Shown piece by piece: positions 15,657 to 23,076 of a DNA stretch of 64,000 bases. The notes below the pieces were generated by a model. It saw nothing but the letters and a program-made list of their open reading frames with translations. It made no database searches and was not told the origin of the DNA. Source of the stretch: Pseudomonas paraeruginosa PA7 (GTDB taxonomy: Bacteria > Pseudomonadota > Gammaproteobacteria > Pseudomonadales > Pseudomonadaceae); contig NC_009656.1 in assembly GCF_000017205.1 (NCBI RefSeq), forward strand, positions 5,506,001-5,570,000. The letters are read 5' to 3'. Position 1 is the first letter of the stretch, and each line of letters opens with the position of its first letter. Both the position numbers and the translations under genes were made by a program.

Positions 15657-16297
15657 CACTCACCCTTGCCTTTCGCTTTAGTGCCCTTCGGAGCTACCCC
15701 AGCCGCCGCTAGACGCTCTTCGAGGCTGGCAAGCTGCTGCTGGACATCGCCAGCCTTGGCTAGCTGGGCTTGCAGGTCGATCACCTGCTGCTCGGCCTTA
15801 GCCAGGGCGGCACGGGCCTCGCGAAGCTCGACCTCCATACGCGTCGCATGCTCGGCACGCTCTTCCAGACGGCCAACCTTCAACTCCAGCGCCCGGTTCG
15901 CCTCTCGCAATGCGGCCAGCTCATCGGCACAAGCGGCATCCTGCGCTTCCAGCCGGGCGATTTCCTCGGTCGCCTCGCTCAGTTCGCCTTTCATCGCACC
16001 CACACGGACCTCGGCATCCTTGCGCACCGCCTCAGATTCCACTCGCGCTTGCTGGGCCACCTCGGCGTATATGGTACGCACGAGGTCAGCGCCGCGAGCG
16101 AGCAGGGCGTCCGGCACCTCCACGGCGGCCTCTTCGCCTTTCTCGCGCCGAGCCTCCCAGTAGGCCAGCATCGGCTTGAGCGTGGTGAACGATCCGCCGA
16201 CGCGCTGCTGGATCAGCCGGAAGGTGGGCTTGCCGCCAGCGGCGACGATGGCATCAGCGGCGGCATCGACCGCCTGCTGCGTGACGACCTGCTGCAT
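15656..16297 (-). CDS. kfrA: KfrA-like DNA-binding coiled-coil protein
   Basis: 213 residues. The N-terminal 80 residues carry the KfrA_N pattern, AADAIVAAGGKPTFRLIQQ followed by GGSFTTLKPMLAYWEARR, a helix-turn-helix domain. The rest is a long Ala/Glu/Leu/Arg coiled coil ending in a Lys-rich tail (GTKAKGKGE). KfrA proteins on IncP and related plasmids repress their own promoter and support stable inheritance. A palindrome 25 bp upstream of the start is a likely operator. Confidence 0.85.
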   Translation of the reverse strand: MQQVVTQQAVDAAADAIVAAGGKPTFRLIQQRVGGSFTTLKPMLAYWEARREKGEEAAVEVPDALLARGADLVRTIYAEVAQQARVESEAVRKDAEVRVGAMKGELSEATEEIARLEAQDAACADELAALREANRALELKVGRLEERAEHATRMEVELREARAALAKAEQQVIDLQAQLAKAGDVQQQLASLEERLAAAGVAPKGTKAKGKGE

Positions 16298-16321
16298 GGC
16301 TTCTTCCTTTCATCGTAACTT

Positions 16322-16342
16322 GTTACGTTATGATAACGTAAC
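16322..16342. promoter_or_regulatory. Likely KfrA operator palindrome
   Basis: GTTACGTTAT and ATAACGTAAC form a perfect 10-bp inverted repeat around a single central G. It lies 25-45 bp upstream of the kfrA-like start, where an autoregulatory operator would overlap the promoter. An additional half-site, GTAAC, is just inside toward the gene. Confidence 0.65.
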
Positions 16343-16992
16343 GACACAGTCAATCAAGGGCGCGACCGGGAGGAGAGGGGGCACCCCGCGAAGGTTTCTC
16401 CGCGCCGTTCCGGCGCTGCGCGTCCGCCCGTGGACAACCTGCCCGCCCACAGCACAAGGCTATGGACGGCCCGCCGTTGGCGGGTACGCAGGTCTGCCCA
16501 CCGGCTACCTTGCCGGGCTACTCGTCATTTCAAAAATGACGGGGCTACTTGAAAAGCGGCTTTCCGGCTCCTCTCTGGGAGTGGATGGCGGGTCAAGAAA
16601 AATCACGGAGGGTCACGCGAAGCGGGAAACCGTTATTTTTCTTGATGCGACAGAAGCGACCCTAGCCTATCGGCAAGGGGGCAGGGACGAAGGGCGCAGC
16701 CCGCCCCCCTGCCCCCTGAGCCTCACGGCGGCGAGTGGCCCCCGGCAGGGCCGCCGGAGGCATCTGAAAACAGCGACAACCAAGTAGCCCCTGCATTTTT
16801 CAAAATGCGAGTAGCCAGCAAGGAAGGCGGTGGGTAACGGCTTGCCGTTACCCACGGTCTGACGCGCAGCGCCGAAGGCGCGAAGGCCTCTTTGGTTAAA
16901 GAAAGGTTAAAAAGATGGTTAGCGTCTTGTAGCTCATGGCAAATAAACAATATAAATCAATTGGTTGCGCGAGTTTATGACCCGTGAGTTGC
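16343..16992. other. Gene-free, hairpin-rich stretch beside the plasmid origin
   Basis: About 650 bp with no convincing gene but dense symmetry. It holds two inverted copies of a 36-bp hairpin element (16516-16551 and 16781-16816), an 11-bp perfect stem at 16593-16603/16635-16645, an 11-bp stem at 16676-16686/16707-16717, and a perfect 12-bp stem with a 2-base loop at 16830-16855. The stretch just before the iterons (about 16890-16985) is AT-rich and could be the melting region. Confidence 0.6.
16516..16816. repeat. Inverted pair of 36-bp hairpin elements
   Basis: Copy A (16516-16551) and copy B (16781-16816, reverse strand) agree at 30 of 36 positions. Each carries GGCTACTC on one side, GGGGCTACTTG on the other and a small hairpin between. 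The differences fall in the hairpin arms and preserve pairing in both (GTCATTT/AAATGAC against GCATTTT/AAAATGC). That points to selection on structure. Confidence 0.65.
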
Positions 16993-17300
16993 GGGTCATC
17001 TGTCACGAAAACCCGGATCATCTGTCACGGTTTTCTGGGTCATCAGTCACCAGATTTGCCCCAAAACCCGGTTCCTCTGTCACCGATACGGGGTCATCTG
17101 TCACGGAAATGGCCGGTTTTACAGACCTCTCGATGTCGGCAGGTCAGGTTATCCACAAGCGGGCCTGCGAGGCAGGCAAAATCTCTTAGGATTCAGCCCC
17201 AAACCGTGACACTTGACCCATGAAATGCAAAACTGCCATGGGCCATCTGTCACGCCTCCCGGGTCATCTGTCACGCGAAAACAACCCTATCTGTGGATAA
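16993..17300. other. oriV: Iteron-type plasmid origin of replication (oriV)
   Basis: Seven direct copies of a 15-bp iteron with consensus GGGTCATCTGTCACG start at 16993, 17015, 17037, 17070, 17091, 17240 and 17261. Spacing is mostly 21-22 bp, two helical turns. One diverged inverted copy lies at 17205-17219. Two DnaA boxes, TTATCCACA at 17149-17157 and its complement at 17292-17300, lie inside and at the end. The initiator gene lies directly beyond on the minus strand. This is a complete-looking iteron origin. Confidence 0.88.
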
Positions 17301-17336
17301 GTCGCGCATCGAGCGTGGACGGTGTTGCCAAAAAGC

Positions 17337-17364
17337 ACAAAAGGGCGCGTGCGCGCCCTTTTGT
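17337..17364 (-). terminator. Terminator downstream of the initiator gene
   Basis: ACAAAAGGGCGCG and CGCGCCCTTTTGT pair perfectly around a 2-base loop, 25 bp after the minus-strand stop codon of the initiator gene. The A/T-rich base of the stem supplies the U tract. It separates the initiator transcript from the iterons. Confidence 0.75.
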
Positions 17365-17388
17365 ACTATCGCTCGACAGGCTATCGAC

Positions 17389-18288
17389 CTAGTCGTTTGC
17401 GCAGCGGATATGGTCATCGTTGGAGAGAAAGGCCAGCTTGGCGATCTTCACGGCCTGCACCTCCGCGCACGCCTTCTTGACCGTCCGCCGCCAGTCGGCA
17501 ACGTCCTTGTTGTGCGAGCCGCACATGGCGCGGAACTTCGCCAATGCCAAGGGATAGGGATGCCTGTGGCTCTCGATGTAATCAGCCAAGCGACGGGCCA
17601 CTGGCGACAGGCTGCGGTAGGTTTCCCATGAATGACTGGTGAAGGTGTTACCCGCGAACAGCACAATCAGGTTGGGGTCGATCCACGCACGGTAATGTGT
17701 CGGCTTGCCATCCGCGCCGTTGATCGCAGTGTAGTTCTGAATGAGCGAGATAGCGCCGCTCTTTCCGTAAGCCTTGGTGTTGAGAGCCAGCACTTCATTT
17801 GCTTTCAAGCGGCTGATGCATTCACGGGCCTTGTCGTAGTAGCGACCGTTCTTGTGCCATCCCACGTCGGCCACCAAGTCCTTGACCGAAAACTCGAACG
17901 GCTCGCCGAGCGTCACGCGCTGGGCGTAATTGAGGATTTGCAGCCACACGATTTCGTCATCTTCGGCGCGAAGCTCGATGCCGGTATAGAGGATTGAAAC
18001 GTGATCGTTATAGTGGAACAGCTTTTCGTGCATGAGCGTCCGGCGCGGCATACTCTTGTTGCCCACCGTGAAGAGGGACGACCTTGCGTAGTCATTTGGA
18101 ATGTGCCGCAGGTCTTCTCGGTCACCGATGGTGTCTGGAAAAAGTAGATCAAGCTGGAACTGCTCGGTCGGTTTAATTCCCTTGGTCTTGAGATAGGCTG
18201 ATCGCTGCAACTTGTCGATGCGGCCAGTCCCAGCCATGTTGACGAGTTCGTTCCCGTCCAGGGCTGCGGCTTTGTCCAAGCTGCGCAT
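17389..18288 (-). CDS. TrfA-like plasmid replication initiator
   Basis: The start chosen is ATG 18288 (MRSLDKAAALDGNE), giving 299 residues. A longer frame to 18390 would overlap the AlpA-like gene by 60 bp. The core resembles TrfA of IncP plasmids: IPNDYARSSLFTVGN, ILYTGIELRAEDDEIVWLQI, a winged-helix-like DKARECISRLKANEVLALN segment, and a C-terminal LADYIESHRHPYPL segment. Such proteins bind the iterons as monomers and recruit DnaA and helicase. Position next to the iteron cluster supports this. Confidence 0.82.
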   Translation of the reverse strand: MRSLDKAAALDGNELVNMAGTGRIDKLQRSAYLKTKGIKPTEQFQLDLLFPDTIGDREDLRHIPNDYARSSLFTVGNKSMPRRTLMHEKLFHYNDHVSILYTGIELRAEDDEIVWLQILNYAQRVTLGEPFEFSVKDLVADVGWHKNGRYYDKARECISRLKANEVLALNTKAYGKSGAISLIQNYTAINGADGKPTHYRAWIDPNLIVLFAGNTFTSHSWETYRSLSPVARRLADYIESHRHPYPLALAKFRAMCGSHNKDVADWRRTVKKACAEVQAVKIAKLAFLSNDDHIRCAND

Positions 18289-18329
18289 TGGCTGCAATTC
18301 CCGAGCCGTAGTCTGCAAGGGAGCAGGGT

Positions 18330-18542
18330 TTAGGGGTAGACAGCCGTCGTGCTGGCAGCACGGGCAGCAGCGGCCTTCTGTCCGAGCCACGCATCAATCT
18401 CGTGCTCCAGCCATCCAACAACCCGCTTGTTGATCTGGATGGACGCAGGAAATGTCGGATCGTCGCGAGTGATCCGCCAGAGCGTTACGTCGTTGATGCC
18501 GCCGAGCTTTTCGCAGACGGCCTTGCGGCGTAAAATTTGCAT
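18330..18542 (-). CDS. AlpA-family helix-turn-helix regulator
   Basis: About 70 residues, start MQILRRKAVCEKLGG behind an excellent AGGAGG site; longer in-frame starts are ignored for that reason. The sequence has the AlpA/excisionase pattern: a MerR-like helix-turn-helix (VTLWRITRDDPTFPASIQIN) then RVVGWLEHEIDAWLGQK. AlpA-like proteins act as small transcription factors or excision factors. It is 41 bp upstream of the initiator gene on the same strand and may regulate it. Confidence 0.75.
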   Translation of the reverse strand: MQILRRKAVCEKLGGINDVTLWRITRDDPTFPASIQINKRVVGWLEHEIDAWLGQKAAAARAASTTAVYP

Positions 18543-18816
18543 TGTCCTGACCTCCTGCATATTTAAAGTCAATGCAGGAAGTTTCAGACGGCGACCCGGT
18601 AGCGGTCACGGATTCCCAAAAGGGAATTTTTGCAGCCAAAAATCCGTGCGAATCCGGGCGGTGCAGGTAGGCCAAAAGCCTGTCTGCGGTCAGGCAGCGT
18701 TTCGGAAAGTGTATATAGAAGTGACTACAAGATGACTAACCATACCAATGAATCCGCTTATGTAGCCACTTTTCGACACCACTTCCCGTTTAACGTCTAC
18801 CCCGCCGCCCGTATAG
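18543..18816. other. Junction between plasmid-like element and chromosome
   Basis: About 275 bp without a gene. It contains GCCTG-N8-CAGGC (18679-18696) and the stretch GTGACTACAAGATGACTAAC at 18721-18740, which resembles the integrase arm repeats beside both Pf att sites. The foldase side is ordinary G+C-rich chromosomal sequence. I cannot place the exact boundary, and no clear att duplication is visible. Confidence 0.45.
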
Positions 18817-18849
18817 AAGCCCTCTGAAGTCAAGCGCTCCAGAGGGCTT
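18817..18849. terminator. Terminator after the foldase gene
   Basis: AAGCCCTCTG and CAGAGGGCTT form a perfect 10-bp stem, 22 bp beyond the foldase stop codon. The T-rich tail is on the plus strand, so it may work best for rightward transcripts but could serve both directions. Confidence 0.65.
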
Positions 18850-18870
18850 TTCTTTTTCCCTGCGCGACCT

Positions 18871-19920
18871 TCAGGGCTGCTTGGAAAGCAGGGCCTGGTC
18901 ATGGATTCGTTCCAGCGCCTCCACGCGCCGCCGTTCGGCCTCGTTGCCGAAACTGCTCCGGCGCAAATCGTCCAGCTGGCGCTCACGATCCTCCTCGCTC
19001 AACCCGGGTGTCTTCAGCAATTCGTCGCGCTGCGCATACCAATCGCCCATGCGACGGTCCCAAGAGGCATTTTCCTGGTCCAACACTTCGAGCCGCGCGG
19101 TCGCCTCCGCGCCCAACAATCCCTGGCGGATCTGGTGCAACTCCTCCGCCGATCCGCCACGCTGTTTCCAGTCGTCCGTCAGCGTCTTCAGGTTCAGGTA
19201 CTGATTCATCGCCTTGAGCGAGTCCTGGATGTCATCCGGCAACTGTCGCTCCAGTTCCGCCAGTTGCTGCGCCCGCGCCTGCGGCGAAAGCTCCTTGTTG
19301 CGCATGAGTTCCAACCGCGCCAGCGTATAGCGATCATAGGCGTCCTCATCGCCGTAGAAGGCCGCGATGACCTCGGCAGACAGATACTGCATTCGAAGTG
19401 TCCGCACCCGCTCCATCCGCTGGCGGAGGGCCCCCATGTCCAGCGCCCCCGCCTCCTGGACGCCCTCGCTCTGCTCGAACTGCGCCATACCGCTCATATA
19501 GGCGAGATAGGCCGCCAGGATCTGCTCGGCCTCGTCCCGCGCCGGCTCCTGCAGACGGCTGCGCAGTTCGGCGCGGATACGTGCGGCTAGCACCTCGACA
19601 CGCTCCTCACCGATGGCCGCGAGAAAATAGTCGAAGCACAGTCGAAGCCCCTTGGTTATGCGGAGATGACCGTCGGCTCCAGTTTCGACCGGACAATTCA
19701 CCTCGGTGCCCAGCAGCGAGGCCGGCAGGCTCCGGGGCGGCGCGGTGGCGGCGCGGGAAACGGCAGGGGCGGCTACCGCAGGCGCCGCGAGCCGCGGCGG
19801 CACCTCGGCGACCTTCTGCGGTTGCGCAGCCGGGGGGGCCTCTTGCAGCCACCACCCCAGTCCGGCGCCCGCCACGGCCAATACGCAGGAGCCAAGGATC
19901 ATAAGCACGGTTCTTTTCAT
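18871..19920 (-). CDS. lif: Lipase-specific foldase Lif (LipB/LimA type)
   Basis: 349 residues. An N-terminal membrane anchor (TVLMILGSCVLAVAGAGLGW) is followed by a Pro/Ala-rich linker and the periplasmic chaperone domain. The family signature is present as RLCFDYFLAAIGE (consensus RxxFDY). The long helical region after residue 150 matches the embracing helices of Lif proteins. The protein stays in the inner membrane and folds its partner lipase in the periplasm before type II export. It lies 80 bp downstream of the lipase gene on the same strand, the usual operon order. Confidence 0.93.
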   Translation of the reverse strand: MKRTVLMILGSCVLAVAGAGLGWWLQEAPPAAQPQKVAEVPPRLAAPAVAAPAVSRAATAPPRSLPASLLGTEVNCPVETGADGHLRITKGLRLCFDYFLAAIGEERVEVLAARIRAELRSRLQEPARDEAEQILAAYLAYMSGMAQFEQSEGVQEAGALDMGALRQRMERVRTLRMQYLSAEVIAAFYGDEDAYDRYTLARLELMRNKELSPQARAQQLAELERQLPDDIQDSLKAMNQYLNLKTLTDDWKQRGGSAEELHQIRQGLLGAEATARLEVLDQENASWDRRMGDWYAQRDELLKTPGLSEEDRERQLDDLRRSSFGNEAERRRVEALERIHDQALLSKQP

Positions 19921-20000
19921 ACGGACTCCGGTTCTGTCGCGGCAAGCGCCAGGGCCGGCAGGCCCCGGCTGCTTCTGAGCGATGCTCCTTCCTGGACCTG

Positions 20001-20930
20001 TCAGAACCCGGCCAGCTTCAAGCGGTTCGCTTGCTGGAGATAGACCGTCTTCGGATTGGTCTCGATCGGAGAGACGATACCCAGCAAATGGTTGACGCTA
20101 TCGAAGTGGTTCATCATGTAATCGTCGCGAATCACCATGCCGAGGTGGTTGGAGCATTTCGGCACCACGCCGTCATTGGGCTGCCCCAAGATCAGCAGGC
20201 TGGCGCTTTTCATCCACCAGTCCGAAGGGTCCAGGACACTGGTGAGATGCTTCGCTCCCCCCCAGGAGTAGTAGCGAACCCCATTGGCTTCGGCCGGACC
20301 GGCGCCGCAGGCGGTCGCCGGTATCCCGCCAGGGAAGCGCTGGTTGAAGGCCAGGGCGCCACCGCTGGTCAGGTCGCGCATGGCGCCCAGCGAGTTCTGC
20401 GCGCTGCCCGAACCGTCGCCGAGCGCGTCGATCATCCAGGTGATGGCGTTCACCGCACCGGCAATGACGTCCGCCCCAAAAGGCCCTACTACCGAGGCGA
20501 TGCCCTGGACCACGTCCGCCACCGGAGTGCCTTTGTGCGGCGTACTGACGGAAGTCACCGAGGCCACGAGTTCTGGCGCCACCCCGGCCACATAGCGGAT
20601 GGTCATCCCTCCCTGGCTATGGCCGATCAGGTTGACCTTGTCCGAGCCTGTGATGGCCCGAATCTCCTTGACCTGAGCCAGCAATTGCTCACCCCGGGAG
20701 TCGTTGCTCTGCGCCGGTGCCTGGGCGGTGACGAAGACCGTCGCGCCATTCTCCCGGAGTTCATTGGGTATGCCGTACCAATACTCTATCGGGCCGATGT
20801 TGCTGAACCCGAAAAGGCCATGCGCGAAGACGATGGGGTATTTGGTCTTGGCATAATCGGAGTAGGCGTGAGCAGGGGCTGCACCCACTGCGGCAGCAAC
20901 CAGCACCATGGGAGCTATCAGTTTCTTCAT
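20001..20930 (-). CDS. lipA: Secreted triacylglycerol lipase, family I
   Basis: 309 residues with a signal peptide (MKKLIAPMVLVAAAVGAAPA, cleavage after AHA). The nucleophile Ser105 is in GHSQGG; likely partners are Asp in QPNDGVVPK and His in CSNHLG. An oxyanion segment FAHGLFGF and two Cys residues (TACGAG, PKCSNH) suit the conserved disulfide of this family. It hydrolyses long-chain triglycerides after type II secretion. It differs clearly from the PAO1 LipA I remember and may be closer to LipC-like or other-species lipases, so the symbol is generic. Confidence 0.92.
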   Translation of the reverse strand: MKKLIAPMVLVAAAVGAAPAHAYSDYAKTKYPIVFAHGLFGFSNIGPIEYWYGIPNELRENGATVFVTAQAPAQSNDSRGEQLLAQVKEIRAITGSDKVNLIGHSQGGMTIRYVAGVAPELVASVTSVSTPHKGTPVADVVQGIASVVGPFGADVIAGAVNAITWMIDALGDGSGSAQNSLGAMRDLTSGGALAFNQRFPGGIPATACGAGPAEANGVRYYSWGGAKHLTSVLDPSDWWMKSASLLILGQPNDGVVPKCSNHLGMVIRDDYMMNHFDSVNHLLGIVSPIETNPKTVYLQQANRLKLAGF

Positions 20931-21046
20931 AAGGACCTCGTTTTATGCTTGTTCTTTCGGTCGCCGGGTAGCAAGGAGCCCTGAGGCATCCTCTTGGCAG
21001 TCTTGGCAATTCGGCCCGTAGGCCACACAAGCATTACGGAGGCGCC
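20931..21046. promoter_or_regulatory. Divergent promoter region of lipase and AraC-type regulator
   Basis: The 116-bp gap between the divergent starts must carry both promoters. I see no clear sigma-70 boxes or strong palindrome. A T/A-rich patch near 20940-20955 precedes the lipase start. The ribosome-binding site AAGGAC lies close to the lipase ATG. Confidence 0.5.
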
Positions 21047-22309
21047 ATGGCGGGGAAAATGAGGAAAACGGACATTGATACTGTCGGTCTGGGACATGTC
21101 CCTGTTGCGTCATCCGCCCGGGAGCGACATTGCGCGGCCTTCACGGCCAGGCTACAAATGGAGAAACAACGAAACGCTCACCAGTCCCCAGACACCAGCA
21201 TGAAGCACTTCACACCGAGTCCGGCTGCCCACAATGCCATGGCCGAAGGGAGCAAGACCGAGGGTTTCTTCCTTGCCAGCATCCTTCTGGACGCGTTGGA
21301 GACGCTGCGTGCCCGCGACATCGACGCCGAAGCCATCGGCCAGGCACTCGGCCTGAATCTGCACAGCCTGCTGGCCGATCCCAATGCCTGGCTGCCCACC
21401 CAACTGCTGGAAACCATCCTGCGCAAGGCCCTGTCGCTCTACCCCGACCCGCTCATGGGTCTGCATGCCTCCCAGTCCGAGCGCGACTCCGCCTTCGGCG
21501 TACTGGGCTATCTGGGACAGACCTGCGCCACCCTGCAGGAGGTCTTCACCACCAAGGCCCGCTATGAACGTCTGGTGAGCAACATCGGCACCACCACACT
21601 GCGCCAGGAGCCAGGCGTCGTCCTCTGCTGCTGGAGCTGCAATACCTGCGACCCGCTGTTCGCCAGGCACGCCACCGAGTTTCTGCTGGGCCAGTGGCTG
21701 CGGCATATCCGATCGATCCGGGAGCAGAAGCGGGACCTGCTGCTACGCGTGCATTTCCGTCATGCGGCTCCCGACGACCCGACACTCCTCGACGAGTACC
21801 AGGCTATTTTCGGTTGCCCGGTGCTGTTCGAACAGCCGGAGTCGGCACTGGTGGTCCCGGCTCCGGTCATGAACCTGCGCCTGCGCACTCCCGATCCAGG
21901 TCTGCAAGCCACCCTGGAGCGTCACGCCCATCTGCTGCTGAACGAACGCCACGGCACGCCCTCGCTACTCGACCAGATCCGCTCGCGCATGCGAGTACTA
22001 CTGATGGAAGGCAGCGTCTCCCGCGACCATCTCGCGGAAGAACTCGGCATAAGCAGCCGCCATCTACACCGGCAATTGCAGAAGGCCGGCAGCAGCTACC
22101 GGGAATTGGTCGACGATATCCGCATCGAGCTGGCCAAAACTCTCCTGCACGACAACGGCCTGACCGTAGAAACCATCAGCCGACGCCTCAACTTCAGAGA
22201 AGGTCCCTCCTTCAACCGCTGGTTTCGCGAGATGACCCAGCAGACGCCCGGTGAGTACCGGCGGCAACTGCGGTCTGCGGAAACCGCCGCTCCCCGCAGC
22301 CGCCCCTAG
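21047..22309 (+). CDS. AraC-family transcriptional regulator with arabinose-binding-like domain
   Basis: Up to 420 residues; the true start may be one of the ATG codons near 21158, 21200 or 21239, because the first 60 residues look atypical. An N-terminal sensor domain of the type found in OruR/ArgR-like AraC members covers about residues 75-260. The C-terminal AraC helix-turn-helix pair covers about residues 310-405: VSRDHLAEELGISSRHLHRQ, then FREGPSFNRWFREMTQQTPGEYR. It diverges from the lipase operon and is the obvious candidate to control it. Confidence 0.85.
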   Translation: MAGKMRKTDIDTVGLGHVPVASSARERHCAAFTARLQMEKQRNAHQSPDTSMKHFTPSPAAHNAMAEGSKTEGFFLASILLDALETLRARDIDAEAIGQALGLNLHSLLADPNAWLPTQLLETILRKALSLYPDPLMGLHASQSERDSAFGVLGYLGQTCATLQEVFTTKARYERLVSNIGTTTLRQEPGVVLCCWSCNTCDPLFARHATEFLLGQWLRHIRSIREQKRDLLLRVHFRHAAPDDPTLLDEYQAIFGCPVLFEQPESALVVPAPVMNLRLRTPDPGLQATLERHAHLLLNERHGTPSLLDQIRSRMRVLLMEGSVSRDHLAEELGISSRHLHRQLQKAGSSYRELVDDIRIELAKTLLHDNGLTVETISRRLNFREGPSFNRWFREMTQQTPGEYRRQLRSAETAAPRSRP

Positions 22310-22413
22310 GCAGCAAGGAGGCAACGGCAGCCCGGCAGCCCGGCAGCCAGCGACCGGGGCCGAACCTTCCGTCTAAACGTTTGAAAGAACAGAAAATTAT
22401 CTATGGCCAGGGC

Positions 22414-22442
22414 TTGACAGTCCCGACCGGGATACGGAAAAT
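22414..22442 (+). promoter_or_regulatory. tRNA-Met promoter
   Basis: TTGACA (22414-22419) and GAAAAT (22437-22442) are separated by 17 bp and lie 11 bp before the tRNA. The G+C-rich stretch between the -10 and the tRNA resembles a stringent discriminator. Confidence 0.6.
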
Positions 22443-22453
22443 GCGCGCCACTC

Positions 22454-22530
22454 GGCTACATAGCTCAGTCGGTTAGAGCGCAGCATTCATAATGCTGATG
22501 TCCCAGGTTCAAGTCCCGGTGTAGCCACCA
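22454..22530 (+). tRNA. tRNA-Met (CAU), elongator type; prophage integration site
   Basis: 77 nt including encoded CCA. Arms fold as acceptor GGCTACA/TGTAGCC, anticodon loop TTCATAA with CAT at 22488-22490, and T-loop TTCAAGT. The acceptor ends in a normal 7-bp pair, unlike initiator tRNA. The 3' half from 22485 is duplicated at 35336 and, decayed, at 36521, so the gene serves as attB for Pf-type elements and is restored by the phage-borne 3' half. Confidence 0.97.
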
Positions 22531-22566
22531 TATTTTTCAAGGGGTTAGCGCAAGCTAACCCCTTTT
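22485..22566 (+). repeat. attL: attL of the Pf-type prophage (82-bp direct repeat)
   Basis: Identical over 82 bp to 35336-35417. It covers the tRNA-Met anticodon loop to CCA and the tRNA terminator hairpin. Integration therefore keeps a complete tRNA gene and terminator on the left side. Beyond it, GACTACA-type repeats start at 22581, 22592 and 22603 with an 11-bp period, probable integrase arm sites. Confidence 0.93.
22539..22566 (+). terminator. tRNA-Met terminator
   Basis: AAGGGGTTAGC and GCTAACCCCTT pair around a GCAA loop and are followed by TTTT. The same hairpin is present in attR and, with base changes, in the third att copy. Confidence 0.85.
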
Positions 22567-22656
22567 CTTTTGCCTGTGGTGACTACAAAGTGACTACAGC
22601 GTGTCTACCAAGCTAAAGACCACAGTTGCAACCAGCCTCCTTGCTCGCATTTGGTG

Positions 22657-23076
22657 TCAGCCACTCCACGGATTAATCAGCTCAACACCGAAGCTCTGGA
22701 AGTGGCGGATATTGCGGGTAGCAACCGGTACGCCGTGCAACTTGGCTATCGCTGCAATTTGCCCATCAGCCATATCGGCTATCTTTCCCTTGCCCTCACT
22801 CTCTGCCGCCAGCTCTGCGTAATGAACAGCGGCATCCGCATCGAATGGCAAGATCCTCCCGGCAAAGTCCTCTTCGAACATGGCAATGGCCACGTCCTGT
22901 AGTGCTTGCCTGCGCTTACCCTCCGGCATTCTGGCGATACCATAGAGGATCTCTGCCACCGTGATCGAACTGATGAGCAAATCCTGGACAGGTTGAGCGT
23001 CGACCCAAGCAACCACCACCGGATCCGGCTTCGCTCTCATGAGTTCTGACAGGACATTGGTGTCGAGCAGGATCAT
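22657..23076 (-). CDS. PIN-domain toxin, FitB/VapC type
   Basis: 139 residues. The PIN-domain acidic residues are visible: Asp5 in LLDTNVLSEL, Glu in TVAEILYG, and Asp in ADMADGQIAAIA with TRNIRHF after it. Such toxins are Mg-dependent RNases. The gene overlaps its antitoxin by 4 bp (ATGA). It occupies the slot next to the integrase where Pf4, as I remember it, carries a ParDE-type pair. It ends 90 bp from attL. Confidence 0.88.
   Translation of the reverse strand: MILLDTNVLSELMRAKPDPVVVAWVDAQPVQDLLISSITVAEILYGIARMPEGKRRQALQDVAIAMFEEDFAGRILPFDADAAVHYAELAAESEGKGKIADMADGQIAAIAKLHGVPVATRNIRHFQSFGVELINPWSG

Noticed and set aside
16993..17275. Possible CRISPR array at the 15-bp repeats
   Set aside because: Repeats are 15 bp with mostly 6-7 bp gaps, there are DnaA boxes among them, and an initiator gene is adjacent. 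They are iterons, not CRISPR.
18745..18770. Possible tRNA-Met 5' fragment (GGCTACATA on the minus strand) near the plasmid joint
   Set aside because: Only nine bases match the tRNA start and no tRNA arms follow, so chance is more likely.
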